Source: Enorma phocaeensis (GTDB lineage: Bacteria > Actinomycetota > Coriobacteriia > Coriobacteriales > Coriobacteriaceae). From it: DNA of 59,465 nucleotides. The notes beneath the pieces are model-generated. The model was not told where the DNA came from. It ran no database searches and worked only from the letters and a program-made list of their open reading frames with translations. The stretch lies in the NCBI RefSeq assembly GCF_016901575.1, contig NZ_JACJKQ010000013.1:1-59465 (forward strand). The letters are read 5' to 3'. The stretch's first letter is position 1, and every line of letters begins with the position of its first letter. The translations under genes and the position numbers were made by a program. Of this stretch, positions 43,037 to 51,993 are shown in pieces.

Positions 43037-43763
43037 CCTGACGATCGTGGGCGCCGGGCGCATGGGGACCGCCGTGCGCACGCTTGCAGAGGGCCCTTGC
43101 GACGACCAGGGCGCGTTTGCCGTGGTGGGACAGGTTGGACATGCGGTCGAAGAGCTGGAGGCGCTGCCCGCCGCCGACGTGGTGATCGACTTCTCAAACC
43201 CGGCGACGCTCGACGCCGTGCGAAGCTACGTGACGCGGACCGGCGCCGCGCTGGTCTCGGGCACCACCGGCTACACGGACGCGCAGATGGAGTCCCTGCG
43301 GGAGCTGGGCAGCCGCGCCCGCGTCCTCTGGTCGGGCAACTATTCCATCGGCGTGGCCGCGCTGAGACATCTCGTTCGGCAGGCGGCCATCGAGCTTCCG
43401 GGGTTTGACGTCGAGATCGTGGAATGCCACCACAACCAAAAGGCCGATGCCCCCAGCGGAACGGCAGCCATGCTCCTCGATGCCGTCATCGACGGCAAGG
43501 GCGACCCAGAGGCGCGGCCGGTATATGGCCGCGCGGGCATATGCGGCGCACGCAGCCCGCACGAGATCGGCGTTCATGCCCTGCGCGGCGGCACCGTCGC
43601 CGGGACTCACACCGTCTCGTTCTTTGGTCCGAGCGAGGAGGTGTCGCTCACCCACCGTGCCGAGAGCCGCGAGATCTTTGCCCGCGGCGCCCTCGCGGCG
43701 GCACGAAGGCTCGCCCTCCTCGAACAGGGCTTCTACACCTTTGACGAAGTCATGTTTGGGTAA
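43029..43763 (+). CDS. dapB: 4-hydroxy-tetrahydrodipicolinate reductase
   Basis: A 244-residue reductase. The nucleotide loop is TIVGAGRMGTAVRTL, and the catalytic His-His-Lys lie in VECHHNQKADAPSGTAAML, with SFFGPSEEVSLTHRA downstream. It reduces hydroxy-tetrahydrodipicolinate with NAD(P)H. The start is TTG 43029, inside the 3' end of dapA, with GGGGGC about nine bases upstream. A 150-base gap with small GC-rich stem-loops but no gene follows before dapH. Confidence 0.95.
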   Translation: MLSLTIVGAGRMGTAVRTLAEGPCDDQGAFAVVGQVGHAVEELEALPAADVVIDFSNPATLDAVRSYVTRTGAALVSGTTGYTDAQMESLRELGSRARVLWSGNYSIGVAALRHLVRQAAIELPGFDVEIVECHHNQKADAPSGTAAMLLDAVIDGKGDPEARPVYGRAGICGARSPHEIGVHALRGGTVAGTHTVSFFGPSEEVSLTHRAESREIFARGALAAARRLALLEQGFYTFDEVMFG

Positions 43764-43913
43764 TATGCCTCGGCAGGGTATAGAGGCCTATGGGTGACGG
43801 GAGCGCTTCGCCCCGTCGACCGAAGCGGGTCGGGCCCCTCGCCTGGCAACGCGCGCCAAGACCTCGTCCCGACGACCGGCCCCAGCACACCGATTTGACC
43901 AGAAAGGGTTCTG

Positions 43914-44681
43914 ATGACCAACGCCACCACACAGACCGAAAACGTCACGAACATGAGCGCCCAGCAGATCATCGACTATATCTCGACGGCGCCCAAGAAG
44001 ACCCCCGTCAAACTTGTGGTGCACGAGAAGCGCGGGGCATCCATCGACTGGGCCGCGGGAGACGGGTCGGGCGCGACGAGCCCGGTCCGCGTCTACGGCG
44101 GACGCAGGTGCCGCGTGGTCTACGGAGACTGGGCTGACCTCAAGCCGGTGCTCAGGCGCAACAAGAAGCACATCAAGCACTACGAGGTCGAAAACGACTG
44201 CCGCAACTCCGCCGTGCCGATGCTCGATATCAAGGATGTCAACGCGCGCATCGAGCCCGGCGCCATCATCCGCGAGCACGTCGAGATCGGCGAGGGCGCC
44301 GTCATCATGATGGGCGCCATCGTAAACATCGGCGCCAAGATCGGCGAGGGCACCATGATCGATATGGGTGCCGTGCTGGGCGGGCGCGCCACGGTGGGCA
44401 AGCGCTGCCACATCGGTGCAGGCACCGTGCTCGCCGGCGTCATCGAGCCTGCAAGCGCCAAGCCCGTCGAGATCTCTGACGACGTCATGATCGGCGCGAA
44501 CGCCGTGGTGCTCGAAGGCGTCTACATCGGTCCCCAGGCCGTCATCGCCGCCGGGGCCGTCGTGGTGGAAGACGTGCCCGAGCACGCCGTGGTCGCCGGC
44601 GTCCCCGCACGCGTCATCAAATACCGCGACGAGCGCACCGACAGCAAGACCGGCCTCATCGAGTCGCTTCGCCAGCTCTAG
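43914..44681 (+). CDS. dapH: Tetrahydrodipicolinate N-acetyltransferase
   Basis: A 255-residue left-handed beta-helix acetyltransferase. The N-terminal domain is DapH-specific ([20 protein letters not shown] and [10 protein letters not shown]), followed by hexapeptide repeats such as [20 protein letters not shown] and [13 protein letters not shown]. DapH acetylates tetrahydrodipicolinate using acetyl-CoA; DapD, the succinyl enzyme, has a different N-terminus. This defines the acetyl branch of the diaminopimelate pathway here. ATG 43914 has AAAGGG five bases upstream. The gene is separated from dapB by 150 bases. Confidence 0.93.
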   Translation: MTNATTQTENVTNMSAQQIIDYISTAPKKTPVKLVVHEKRGASIDWAAGDGSGATSPVRVYGGRRCRVVYGDWADLKPVLRRNKKHIKHYEVENDCRNSAVPMLDIKDVNARIEPGAIIREHVEIGEGAVIMMGAIVNIGAKIGEGTMIDMGAVLGGRATVGKRCHIGAGTVLAGVIEPASAKPVEISDDVMIGANAVVLEGVYIGPQAVIAAGAVVVEDVPEHAVVAGVPARVIKYRDERTDSKTGLIESLRQL

Positions 44682-44738
44682 GCATCGCGCAAGGGGCGCC
44701 GGGCGCGGCCGATGCGCCCGGCAAGCCAAAGGCAGCCC

Positions 44739-45743
44739 CTATCGGTTCTCGATGGCGCCGATGTTTTTGAGCTCGATGGAGATGAGTCCGTTCGGCTCGT
44801 TCACGAACTCGATGTACTCGGGATTGCGGGCCATCTCGGCGGGAAACGTTATCTCGATGCCCGTGTCGGTGCGAATCTTTTGATTCTTCACCGCCGCCTT
44901 GCGGACCTGCGTGCGCTCGACGGTCACATGCTCGGGGACATGCTCCTCCTCGAGGGCACGCTTGATGGTGTCCCGCAGCACCGGCTCGTCCTCAAACGCC
45001 TCGTCCACGATGTCCCAGGGCGGCAGGTCCTCATCTTCCTCGACGCGCTCCACGATCGCAGCCTTCGCCGCAGCAAGCGCCACCGGGGAGACGGCGCCGT
45101 GCTCCTCGGCCGCCTCCTCGACGATGCGCGTGACGGTGTCGATGACCTCTTTGCTCGAGACGCCCTCGGAGCACTGGAGCAGCCCCTGGGGGATGAGCAT
45201 GCGGCCCTCGCCCGCAATGGAGCGCTCCTTGTCCTGATAGAGGACCTCGAGGGTGCTGGCGCGCACGAGCGCGAACGAGGTGACCTTTTGGGACGGACTC
45301 GGCAGGATGGCATAGTGGCGGGCGATGCCGCACGTCGCGCCCTCCTGCCCGTTTTCCACCTCATGCATGAACGCCATGCGGCTCTGAAGCAGCAGCACCG
45401 CAAACCAGCGCGCATCGTCATCGTCGTCGAAATCGGCCACGAGGACGTCTGTGGACTCGAGCTTGTCGGCACGGGAAAGCTCCCCGGCGAGGAACTCCGC
45501 GACGTCGAGCGAGAGGTCGAGGAAGTCCCGCTCTCCGAAAAAATAGCGCTTGAGCTCGGTTGCAAAGGCGCTCTCGTCTGCAAACGCGCCGCGGCGGTTG
45601 TCCCCCGCGCCGCGCGCCTTCGCCAGGTGCTTGGTCACAAACGAGCGAACGGCGCGCGTGTCGAGCTCGAGCTCGCGCTGCGAGAACACGTTCACCCCGG
45701 AGTCGAAGTCCAAGATGTGCAGAATGGCATGGTTGATATTCAT
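44739..45743 (-). CDS. Nucleoid-associated protein, NA37/YejK family
   Basis: A 334-residue protein similar to the NA37/YejK/NdpA nucleoid-associated family: the start NINHAILHILDFDSGV, then an acidic central region with DDDDDARWFAVLLLQ, IARHYAILPSPSQKVTSF, and a C-terminal domain with GIEITFPAEMARNP. The family binds DNA and the nucleoid; no enzymatic activity is expected. ATG 45743 has only a weak site (AAGGG twelve bases away). It is convergent with dapH (57 bases between the stops). Membership is moderately firm by layout. Confidence 0.8.
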   Translation of the reverse strand: MNINHAILHILDFDSGVNVFSQRELELDTRAVRSFVTKHLAKARGAGDNRRGAFADESAFATELKRYFFGERDFLDLSLDVAEFLAGELSRADKLESTDVLVADFDDDDDARWFAVLLLQSRMAFMHEVENGQEGATCGIARHYAILPSPSQKVTSFALVRASTLEVLYQDKERSIAGEGRMLIPQGLLQCSEGVSSKEVIDTVTRIVEEAAEEHGAVSPVALAAAKAAIVERVEEDEDLPPWDIVDEAFEDEPVLRDTIKRALEEEHVPEHVTVERTQVRKAAVKNQKIRTDTGIEITFPAEMARNPEYIEFVNEPNGLISIELKNIGAIENR

Positions 45744-45903
45744 AGGGGGCGGGCCCTTCCCGTCGTCTGTTGAGCGCAGGCAAGTATAGCACGCGCCCCG
45801 CGACGGCCGCAGGACCCGCCTGCCGGCGACAAGGGGGCCGGGGCGGGCGAAAGGTGCCCGCGGGCGGCATCGGACCGCCGTCGGCTCATCGATCGGCATC
45901 TGC

Positions 45904-47205
45904 CTAGGCCTCCGTGGAAGCGCCCTCCCCCGGCTTCAAGGTCGCCAGGAGCGATCCGGCCGCGTCGGAGACCTTGTCGATGGTCGCCGTTCGCGCAAGC
46001 GCCTTGAGCACGTCTTGCACAAACGCCCGCTCGTCGGGGCCGAGCGCCTCGGCGGCGGCGCGCATGGCCGGCAGGGCAGTCTTCCAATCCTCTCGGATAT
46101 CCGCAAAGCGCGTGGCGCCGGTCACGCCGATGACGTCGAACAGCGTATCGATAAACCGGCTGCGCTCCTCGGGGGTGAAGCGCGCCATCCAACCGGCGAT
46201 GGTGGCCGCAAGGTAGCGCGAGCTCGCCGTGAGCCCGTCTGCCGGCACGAAGTCGCATCCATCGACCGCCCAGAGGAAGGGGTTGTGCTGGAAGATGGAG
46301 AACCCACCGCTTTCCACCACCTGCGCATGCGAGCCATCATCCATGATGAGGCCGATGACCGAGGACTTCGGAACCGTCTTGATCACGCGCTCCTGCATGA
46401 GCCCAAAGCCCTCGCGCGCGCGAAACTCATCGCTAAAGCCCGGGCCGTCGTGCGAGAACACCTGGCGGATGCGGTCCTGTGCCTCCCTTGAGCAGCAGGC
46501 GGCGGCATATACGGCGAGGTTGCCTCCCTTCGAGTGCCCGCCGACGTACACCGGCCCCTCATGGCGGCACATCGCCTCCTCAAGGTAGGCGCACGCCTCC
46601 TTCTGCGACGGGACGGGACAGAGGTAGGCCATGTTGAGGTCCTCTTTCCATCCCACGATGGTGGAATCGGTGCCGCGAAACGCCACGTACGCCCCGCCCG
46701 CCGGGAGCGCGAACGTCATCGCCGCAAACTGCTCCTCTTGGGCGAGGTCGGTCTTGAACACGAGGTCGGTGAGGCGCGTGTCGCGAAAGCGCGGGCTCGC
46801 GCAGACGGCGAACAGGATCTCGCGGCTTCCCTCGGGATCCCAGCTCGTGCCAAACATGTCTTCGAAATCTTCCGCGCGCAGCAGCTCATGCAGGGCAACG
46901 CCCTCGAGCGTGCAGGCCCGGCCCAGGTCCTCATGCAGGCGGAAGTACGAGAGCCACGAGAAGACGAGGCTGTCCACCGCGCAAAGCGGACGCTCCTCGA
47001 AGGTGTCGAGCTGGGTCTGGACATAGGTGAGCATGGTGCCCGCCTTGCGCGGAAGCGACGGCAGATGCGCCAGCGCCGCGGCGGACAGGCTCGAGGCGAC
47101 CTCTCGGGCGCCGGCGAGCTCCACCGAGGGGGCGGACTCGTCGGCGCGCGGAGCGGCGGAAAGCTCTACTTCGGGCTGGTTCGTCTCGGGGTTTTGACCG
47201 TTCAT
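45904..47205 (-). CDS. Mbeg1-like alpha/beta hydrolase (DUF2974)
   Basis: A 433-residue hydrolase of the Mbeg1-like DUF2974 family. The nucleophile elbow is VGGHSKGGNLAVYAAA; VAFRGTDSTIVGWKED and VFSHDGPGFSDEF are also family blocks. The N-terminal 40 residues are low-complexity and acidic. The family contains putative lipases or esterases without known substrate. The start ATG 47205 overlaps the ldh stop (TGATG) after GAGG, so it is translationally coupled to ldh. The GTG at 47208 is less likely. Confidence 0.85.
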   Translation of the reverse strand: MNGQNPETNQPEVELSAAPRADESAPSVELAGAREVASSLSAAALAHLPSLPRKAGTMLTYVQTQLDTFEERPLCAVDSLVFSWLSYFRLHEDLGRACTLEGVALHELLRAEDFEDMFGTSWDPEGSREILFAVCASPRFRDTRLTDLVFKTDLAQEEQFAAMTFALPAGGAYVAFRGTDSTIVGWKEDLNMAYLCPVPSQKEACAYLEEAMCRHEGPVYVGGHSKGGNLAVYAAACCSREAQDRIRQVFSHDGPGFSDEFRAREGFGLMQERVIKTVPKSSVIGLIMDDGSHAQVVESGGFSIFQHNPFLWAVDGCDFVPADGLTASSRYLAATIAGWMARFTPEERSRFIDTLFDVIGVTGATRFADIREDWKTALPAMRAAAEALGPDERAFVQDVLKALARTATIDKVSDAAGSLLATLKPGEGASTEA

Positions 47206-48155
47206 CACGCCTCAAAATCTACCTGGTCGATGATTGCCTTCAAAGCCGACGCGGATTCTTTGAGCTCAGCCATCTCGTCATCGGAAAGCGAGACGGGGAC
47301 GCGGCACACCACGCCGCCGCGCCCGACGATCGTGGGCATGGAGATCGCGATGTCGTTCAGGCCGTACTCGCCCACCATGAGGCTCGAGACCGGCAGCACC
47401 GTGTCCTCGTCGTGCATGATCGCCGTGCAGATGCGGCGTACCGACATGGCGATGCCGTAGTAGGTGGCATGCTTTTTGGCGATGATCTCGTAGGCGCTGT
47501 TCTTGACCTCTTCTGCGATGCGGGCCTCGGTGGCCTTGTGGTCGTGATGCCCGTGCATCTCGCAGAAGGTGTTGAGCGGCACGCCCGCGACCATGGCGCT
47601 CGACCAGGCGGCAAACTCCGAGTCGCCGTGCTCGCCCATGATATAGGCGTGCACGTCGCGCGGGTCGACCTCCAAATGCTCGCCGAGCATGTACTTCAGG
47701 CGCGCCGTGTCGAGCACGGTGCCCGACCCGATGACCTTGCCCTCGGGCAGGCCGGACATCTTGATGGCGGCATAGGTGAGGACGTCCACCGGATTCGACA
47801 CGACGAGCAGGATGCCGTCGAAGCCGCTCTCGCGGATCTGCGGGATGATGCTCTTGAAGATGCCGACGTTCTTGTTGACCAAGTCGAGACGCGTCTCGCC
47901 GGGCTTTTGGGCGGCGCCCGCGGTCACCACGATGATCGCCGCGTCGGCGGCGTCGGCGTAGTCGCCCGCGTAGATCTTGCACGGGTTGGCAAACGGGACG
48001 CCGTGCGCGATGTCGAGGGCCTCGCCCTCTGCGCGGGCGCGGTCGACATCGATGAGGACCATCTCTGAAAACAGCCCGCTCTGCATGAGGGCGAACGCAG
48101 AAGACGACCCCACGAAACCGCAGCCTACGATAGCGACTTTCCTGTCATTGACCAT
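47205..48155 (-). CDS. ldh: L-lactate dehydrogenase
   Basis: A 316-residue NAD-dependent enzyme. The Rossmann loop is VAIVGCGFVGSSSAFAL, substrate Arg lies near AQKPGETRLDLV, and the catalytic His in GEHGDSEFAAW. It converts pyruvate to L-lactate at the end of fermentation. The ATG at 48155 has GGAG eight bases upstream; GTG 48164 is too close to that site. The next gene, DUF2974, overlaps its stop. Confidence 0.95.
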   Translation of the reverse strand: MVNDRKVAIVGCGFVGSSSAFALMQSGLFSEMVLIDVDRARAEGEALDIAHGVPFANPCKIYAGDYADAADAAIIVVTAGAAQKPGETRLDLVNKNVGIFKSIIPQIRESGFDGILLVVSNPVDVLTYAAIKMSGLPEGKVIGSGTVLDTARLKYMLGEHLEVDPRDVHAYIMGEHGDSEFAAWSSAMVAGVPLNTFCEMHGHHDHKATEARIAEEVKNSAYEIIAKKHATYYGIAMSVRRICTAIMHDEDTVLPVSSLMVGEYGLNDIAISMPTIVGRGGVVCRVPVSLSDDEMAELKESASALKAIIDQVDFEA

Positions 48156-48207
48156 TTCCACCACTCCTTCGGACCGCGCCGGAACGACGCGCTGTAATCT
48201 GCTACCG

Positions 48208-48213
48208 ATTATC
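48208..48213 (-). promoter_or_regulatory. Candidate -10 of the ldh promoter
   Basis: GATAAT on the minus strand, in a GC-rich context, about 53 bases before the ldh start. A -35 with good match is not seen. Confidence 0.4.
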
Positions 48214-48298
48214 CCCCATTTACCGTCGCCCTATACGGCAGGCGGCTCCCGGAGCGGCGCGGCCGGGACTGCTTGGGCGCCGCGTCGTGTCGAGCCGG

Positions 48299-49462
48299 CT
48301 AGCGGATGCCGGCAGCCTCGATGGCGGCCACGGCGGCGCGCAGCCCCTCGGGCGGCAGCACCAGCGCCATGCGGACATATCCCTCGCCCGAGGGGCCGAA
48401 GCTCGCGCCGGGCGTCACCACGACGCCCGCGCGCTCCATGAGCTCCTCGCAAAACGCCATGGAATCCGTCCTGCCGCCGGGAAGCTTTGCCCAGACGAAC
48501 ATGGTGCCGTGCGCGTTGGGACGCTCCCACCCGATCGCCTCGAGCCCGCGGCAAAGCGCGTCACGACGCTCCTCGTAGAGATGGCGCTGATGCTCGACCT
48601 CGTCGAGCGGGCCGGTGAGCGCGGCGATCGCCGCCTTCTGGATGGGGAAGAACATGCCGAAGTCGATCTGGCTGCGCAGCTTCGCGAAGGCGGCGACGAT
48701 GTCGGCGCGGCCGACGAGAAATCCGATGCGCGCGCCGGTGACGTTGAAGGATTTGGAGAGCGAGAAGAACTCGACGCCCACCTCGAGCGCGCCGGGATAG
48801 CCGAGGAAGCTGCCGCCGCGCGGACCGTCGTAGACGATGTCGGAGTACGCATTGTCGTGGACGATGATGAGGTCGTGCTCGCGCGCGAAGGCGATGACCT
48901 CCTCGTAGAGCTCGGGCGTGCCCACGCTGCCCACGGGGTTTGCCGGCAGCGAGACGATCATGTACTTGGCGCGGTCGGCGACCTCGGGATCGATGCCGGC
49001 GACGTAGGGCAGGAAGTCATGCTCCGCCTCGAGCGGATAGTATGCCAGCTCGCCGTCGGCAATCTTCACGCCCGCCTCGAATACGGGGTAGCACGGGTCG
49101 GGAACGAGCACGGTATCGCCCGCGTCGAGCAGCGCCAGGCCCAGATGTCCCACGCCCTCCTGCGTCCCGTTGCAGCTTGCCACCATGTCGGGCGTGATGC
49201 CCTCGACCCCAAAGCGGCGGGCATAGTAGTCGCAGACCGCTTGCTTGAGCTCGGGAAGGTCGCCCAGGCTGTACTTCCACTGCGCAGGATCCGCCGCGGC
49301 GTCGCGCAGCGCCTGGACGACATGGTCGTATGGATGGAAGTCGGGGGTGCCCACCGAAAGGTTGTAGATGGTGCGGCCCTCCGCCTCGAGCTGCAGGCGC
49401 TTCTGATTGAGCGAGCTGAAGACCTCGGCACCGAACCGGTCGAGCCGCTTGGAAAACTGCAT
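48299..49462 (-). CDS. Class I/II PLP aminotransferase, probable N-acetyl-LL-diaminopimelate aminotransferase
   Basis: A 387-residue fold-I aminotransferase. It has YNLSVGTPDFHPYDHVV, SCNGTQEGVGHLGLALLD, the aspartate-binding VHDNAYSDIVYDG and the PLP lysine in FSLSKSFNVTGARIGFLVG. It resembles PatA/DapL-like enzymes and alanine aminotransferases. With DapH and the M20 enzyme in the same window, a role at N-acetyl-LL-diaminopimelate is the simplest fit; an LL-DAP aminotransferase or general enzyme cannot be excluded. ATG 49462 follows AAAGGA. A TACAAT in the upstream gap may be its -10. Confidence 0.82.
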   Translation of the reverse strand: MQFSKRLDRFGAEVFSSLNQKRLQLEAEGRTIYNLSVGTPDFHPYDHVVQALRDAAADPAQWKYSLGDLPELKQAVCDYYARRFGVEGITPDMVASCNGTQEGVGHLGLALLDAGDTVLVPDPCYPVFEAGVKIADGELAYYPLEAEHDFLPYVAGIDPEVADRAKYMIVSLPANPVGSVGTPELYEEVIAFAREHDLIIVHDNAYSDIVYDGPRGGSFLGYPGALEVGVEFFSLSKSFNVTGARIGFLVGRADIVAAFAKLRSQIDFGMFFPIQKAAIAALTGPLDEVEHQRHLYEERRDALCRGLEAIGWERPNAHGTMFVWAKLPGGRTDSMAFCEELMERAGVVVTPGASFGPSGEGYVRMALVLPPEGLRAAVAAIEAAGIR

Positions 49463-49679
49463 GGGTAGATCCTTTCCGCAACGCGTTAGGCAGAATTACT
49501 GGCTAGGACACCCATTGTAGGCCGTCGGCCCCATGGCGAGAATCTAAAACCCAGACTCTCGCCTCTCGGGCGCTCTCCCCCATATGCGAGCATGCGCTTT
49601 CGAAACGCAGGGCATCTTGCCGGGTACGGGCGATGACATCCGCAAGGGGCTGGAATGCCTCCGCCGCACGCGCCCCGAC

Positions 49680-51803
49680 CTACGCCTCGAGTGCGTCGAT
49701 TTCGGCAAGCCACAGGCGGGCGCTCGCGTCGCTCGGCATGCGCCAGTCGCCGCGGGGCGACAGGGTGACCGAACCAACCTTTGGGCCGTCGGGCAGGCAG
49801 CTGCGCTTGAACTGCTGGGCGAAGAAGCGCCGGTAGAACACGCGCAGCCATGCAAGGATGGTCGCCCGGTCGTACACGCCTTCAAACGAGCGGCAGGCCA
49901 TGCGGAAGATCTTGCCCGGCGTGAAGCCAAAGCGAAGCAGGTGGTACACGAAGAAGTCGTGCAGCTCATAGGGACCCACGAGGTCTTCGGTCTTCTGGGC
50001 GATCTCGCCGTCGCCTGTAGGCGGCAGCAGCTCGGGAGACACCGGCGTATCGAGGATGTCGAGCAGGGTGGCCTCGATCTGGCCGCCATAGAGACCGGCG
50101 GCATAGCGCACCAGATGGCGCACGAGCGTCTTCGGCACGCTCGCGTTTACCGCATACATGCTCATGTGGTCGCCGTTATAGGTGGCCCAGCCCAACGCGA
50201 GCTCCGAGAGGTCGCCCGTGCCGATGACCATGCCGCCCGCCTGGTTGGCGAGGTCCATGAGGATCTGCGTGCGCTCGCGCGCCTGGCTGTTCTCGTAGGT
50301 CACGTCCGTTACCGCAGGGTCGTGGTCGATGTCGGCAAAATGCTGCTCGACCGCCTTATGGATGGAGATCTCGCGGAAAGAGACGCCGAGGCTCTCCGCA
50401 AGGCTCTGCGCGTTGCTCTTGGTTCGCACCGTGGTGCCGAAGCCCGGCATGGAGGCGGCGAGGATGCCCTGACGCGGCAGGCCGAGCGCGTCGAAGGCGC
50501 GCACGGTCACGAGCAGCGCGAGCGTAGAGTCGAGTCCGCCCGACAGGCCGATGACCGCATGCTTGGTGCACGTGTGGGCGAGGCGCGTCTTGAGGCCGGC
50601 TGCCTGCAGGCCGAAGATCTCCTCGCAGCGCGCCGCAAGGTCGCCATGGTCGGCCGGCACGAAGGGCATGCGGGGGAAGACGCGGTCGGCATCGAGGGCG
50701 GAACGCACCAGCTGCGGCGCCTCGCTGCCAGCAGGCGTGTCGGAATCGCGGCCGGCGCCGGTGGCGAGGGTCTCGACGTCCTCGCCCGACATCTCCGGCT
50801 CCCCGCCCTCCCCCATCGGGTTGAGCGGACCGGCGCAGCCGCGCGCACGTCCCCTGAACGAGAACCGCCCCTCAGCGCCCCCTCCCATAGTAAAGGGAGA
50901 CGGCGCCCAGGTGGTGGAGCGTCGACGCTCGGCCACGAGACGGTCGAGGTCCACGTCCGCCACGGCCATCTCGCAGCTGAAGAGCGGCGTCTTGGCAAGG
51001 ATGGCGCCGTTTTCGGCAATGAGGTTCTCGCCCGCGAACACGAGGTCGGTCGTCGACTCGCCCTCGCCCGCGTCGGCATAGGCATAGGCACAATAGAGGC
51101 GCGCCGACTGCTGGCTCACAAGCTGGCGACGGTACTCGGCCTTGCCGATGATCTCGTCGGAAGCCGAGGGGTTCAAGATGATCGTCGCCCCCTGGCGCAG
51201 AGCCATATCGATCGACGGCGGCTCGGGCACCCAGAGGTCTTCGCAGATCTCGACGCCGATCACGACATCCTCCATGCCAGGGTCGACGCAGCGGAACGTG
51301 CCCTTGCCTCCCATCAACACCTCTTGTCCCGCATACGACAGGTGCACGCTGTTCAGCTGCGCCGGGGTGAACCACCGGCGCTCATAGAACTCTCCATAAT
51401 TGGGCAGGTGCATCTTGGCGGCGAGACCGAGCAGACGGCCCCTGCAGCAGACGGCGGCGCAGTTATAGATCGCCTCGTCGGATGCGACCGGCAGGCCGAC
51501 GGTATAGAGGATCGGAAGGTCGGCGGTCTCACGCAGGATGACGGCAAGCGCCGCCTCGCAGGAACGCAGGAGCGTGCGGTCCAAAAAGAGGTCCGCGCAG
51601 GTATAACCCGTAAGACAGAGTTCGGGGAGCACGAGCGCGCCCACACCGCGGCCCGCGGCCTCGCGCACGCACCCGACAATCGAGCGGGCGTTGCCCTCAA
51701 CGTCTGCCACGCGAATCTTGGGAGTTGCCGCCGCGACGCGGAAGAAGCCGTCGCCCGCGCCTGCCCCGACGCCCCCCGCAGCCCTTGTGAACAGCTCGTC
51801 CAT
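49680..51803 (-). CDS. nadE: Glutamine-dependent NAD+ synthetase
   Basis: A 707-residue two-domain enzyme. The nitrilase-type glutaminase (about 20-310) shows Glu in LVLPELCLTG, Lys in KMHLPNYGEFYERRWF and Cys in VIGVEICEDLWVP. The C-terminal synthetase (about 420-707) has the PP-loop VIGLSGGLDSTLALL and KTLVRHLVRYAAGLYGG. It amidates nicotinate adenine dinucleotide to NAD using glutamine ammonia. A low-complexity insert near 300-370 widens the linker. ATG 51803 has AAGGAGG upstream. It pairs in pathway with pncB. Confidence 0.95.
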   Translation of the reverse strand: MDELFTRAAGGVGAGAGDGFFRVAAATPKIRVADVEGNARSIVGCVREAAGRGVGALVLPELCLTGYTCADLFLDRTLLRSCEAALAVILRETADLPILYTVGLPVASDEAIYNCAAVCCRGRLLGLAAKMHLPNYGEFYERRWFTPAQLNSVHLSYAGQEVLMGGKGTFRCVDPGMEDVVIGVEICEDLWVPEPPSIDMALRQGATIILNPSASDEIIGKAEYRRQLVSQQSARLYCAYAYADAGEGESTTDLVFAGENLIAENGAILAKTPLFSCEMAVADVDLDRLVAERRRSTTWAPSPFTMGGGAEGRFSFRGRARGCAGPLNPMGEGGEPEMSGEDVETLATGAGRDSDTPAGSEAPQLVRSALDADRVFPRMPFVPADHGDLAARCEEIFGLQAAGLKTRLAHTCTKHAVIGLSGGLDSTLALLVTVRAFDALGLPRQGILAASMPGFGTTVRTKSNAQSLAESLGVSFREISIHKAVEQHFADIDHDPAVTDVTYENSQARERTQILMDLANQAGGMVIGTGDLSELALGWATYNGDHMSMYAVNASVPKTLVRHLVRYAAGLYGGQIEATLLDILDTPVSPELLPPTGDGEIAQKTEDLVGPYELHDFFVYHLLRFGFTPGKIFRMACRSFEGVYDRATILAWLRVFYRRFFAQQFKRSCLPDGPKVGSVTLSPRGDWRMPSDASARLWLAEIDALEA

Positions 51804-51926
51804 ACGTCCTCCTTCACCGAGCGGGCGGCCTCACCACGCCCGCGAATCTCTCATAGGCACATTGTACCGTGACGTCTCTCCACCCACACTCCATCGCATG
51901 GGATGTTCTGGCGGTCGGGCGCGCCG

Positions 51927-51932
51927 TATAAT
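51927..51932 (+). promoter_or_regulatory. Candidate -10 of the GlfT2-like gene
   Basis: A perfect TATAAT in GC-rich DNA, 62 bases before the GTG start. The -35 at 17 bases (TGTTCT) is weak. Confidence 0.45.
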
Positions 51933-51993
51933 GGAGGCACGACGGATACGGGCAGCGCGCCCGAATACATACAACATGAAAGGTGGCAGGCTC

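Noticed and set aside
43764-43913. Second riboswitch between dapB and dapH
   Set aside because: Only ordinary GC-rich hairpins; no conserved riboswitch core.
48299-49462. Firm DapL call for the aminotransferase
   Set aside because: Motifs do not separate DapL, PatA and alanine aminotransferase; the acetyl pathway context favours the N-acetyl substrate.
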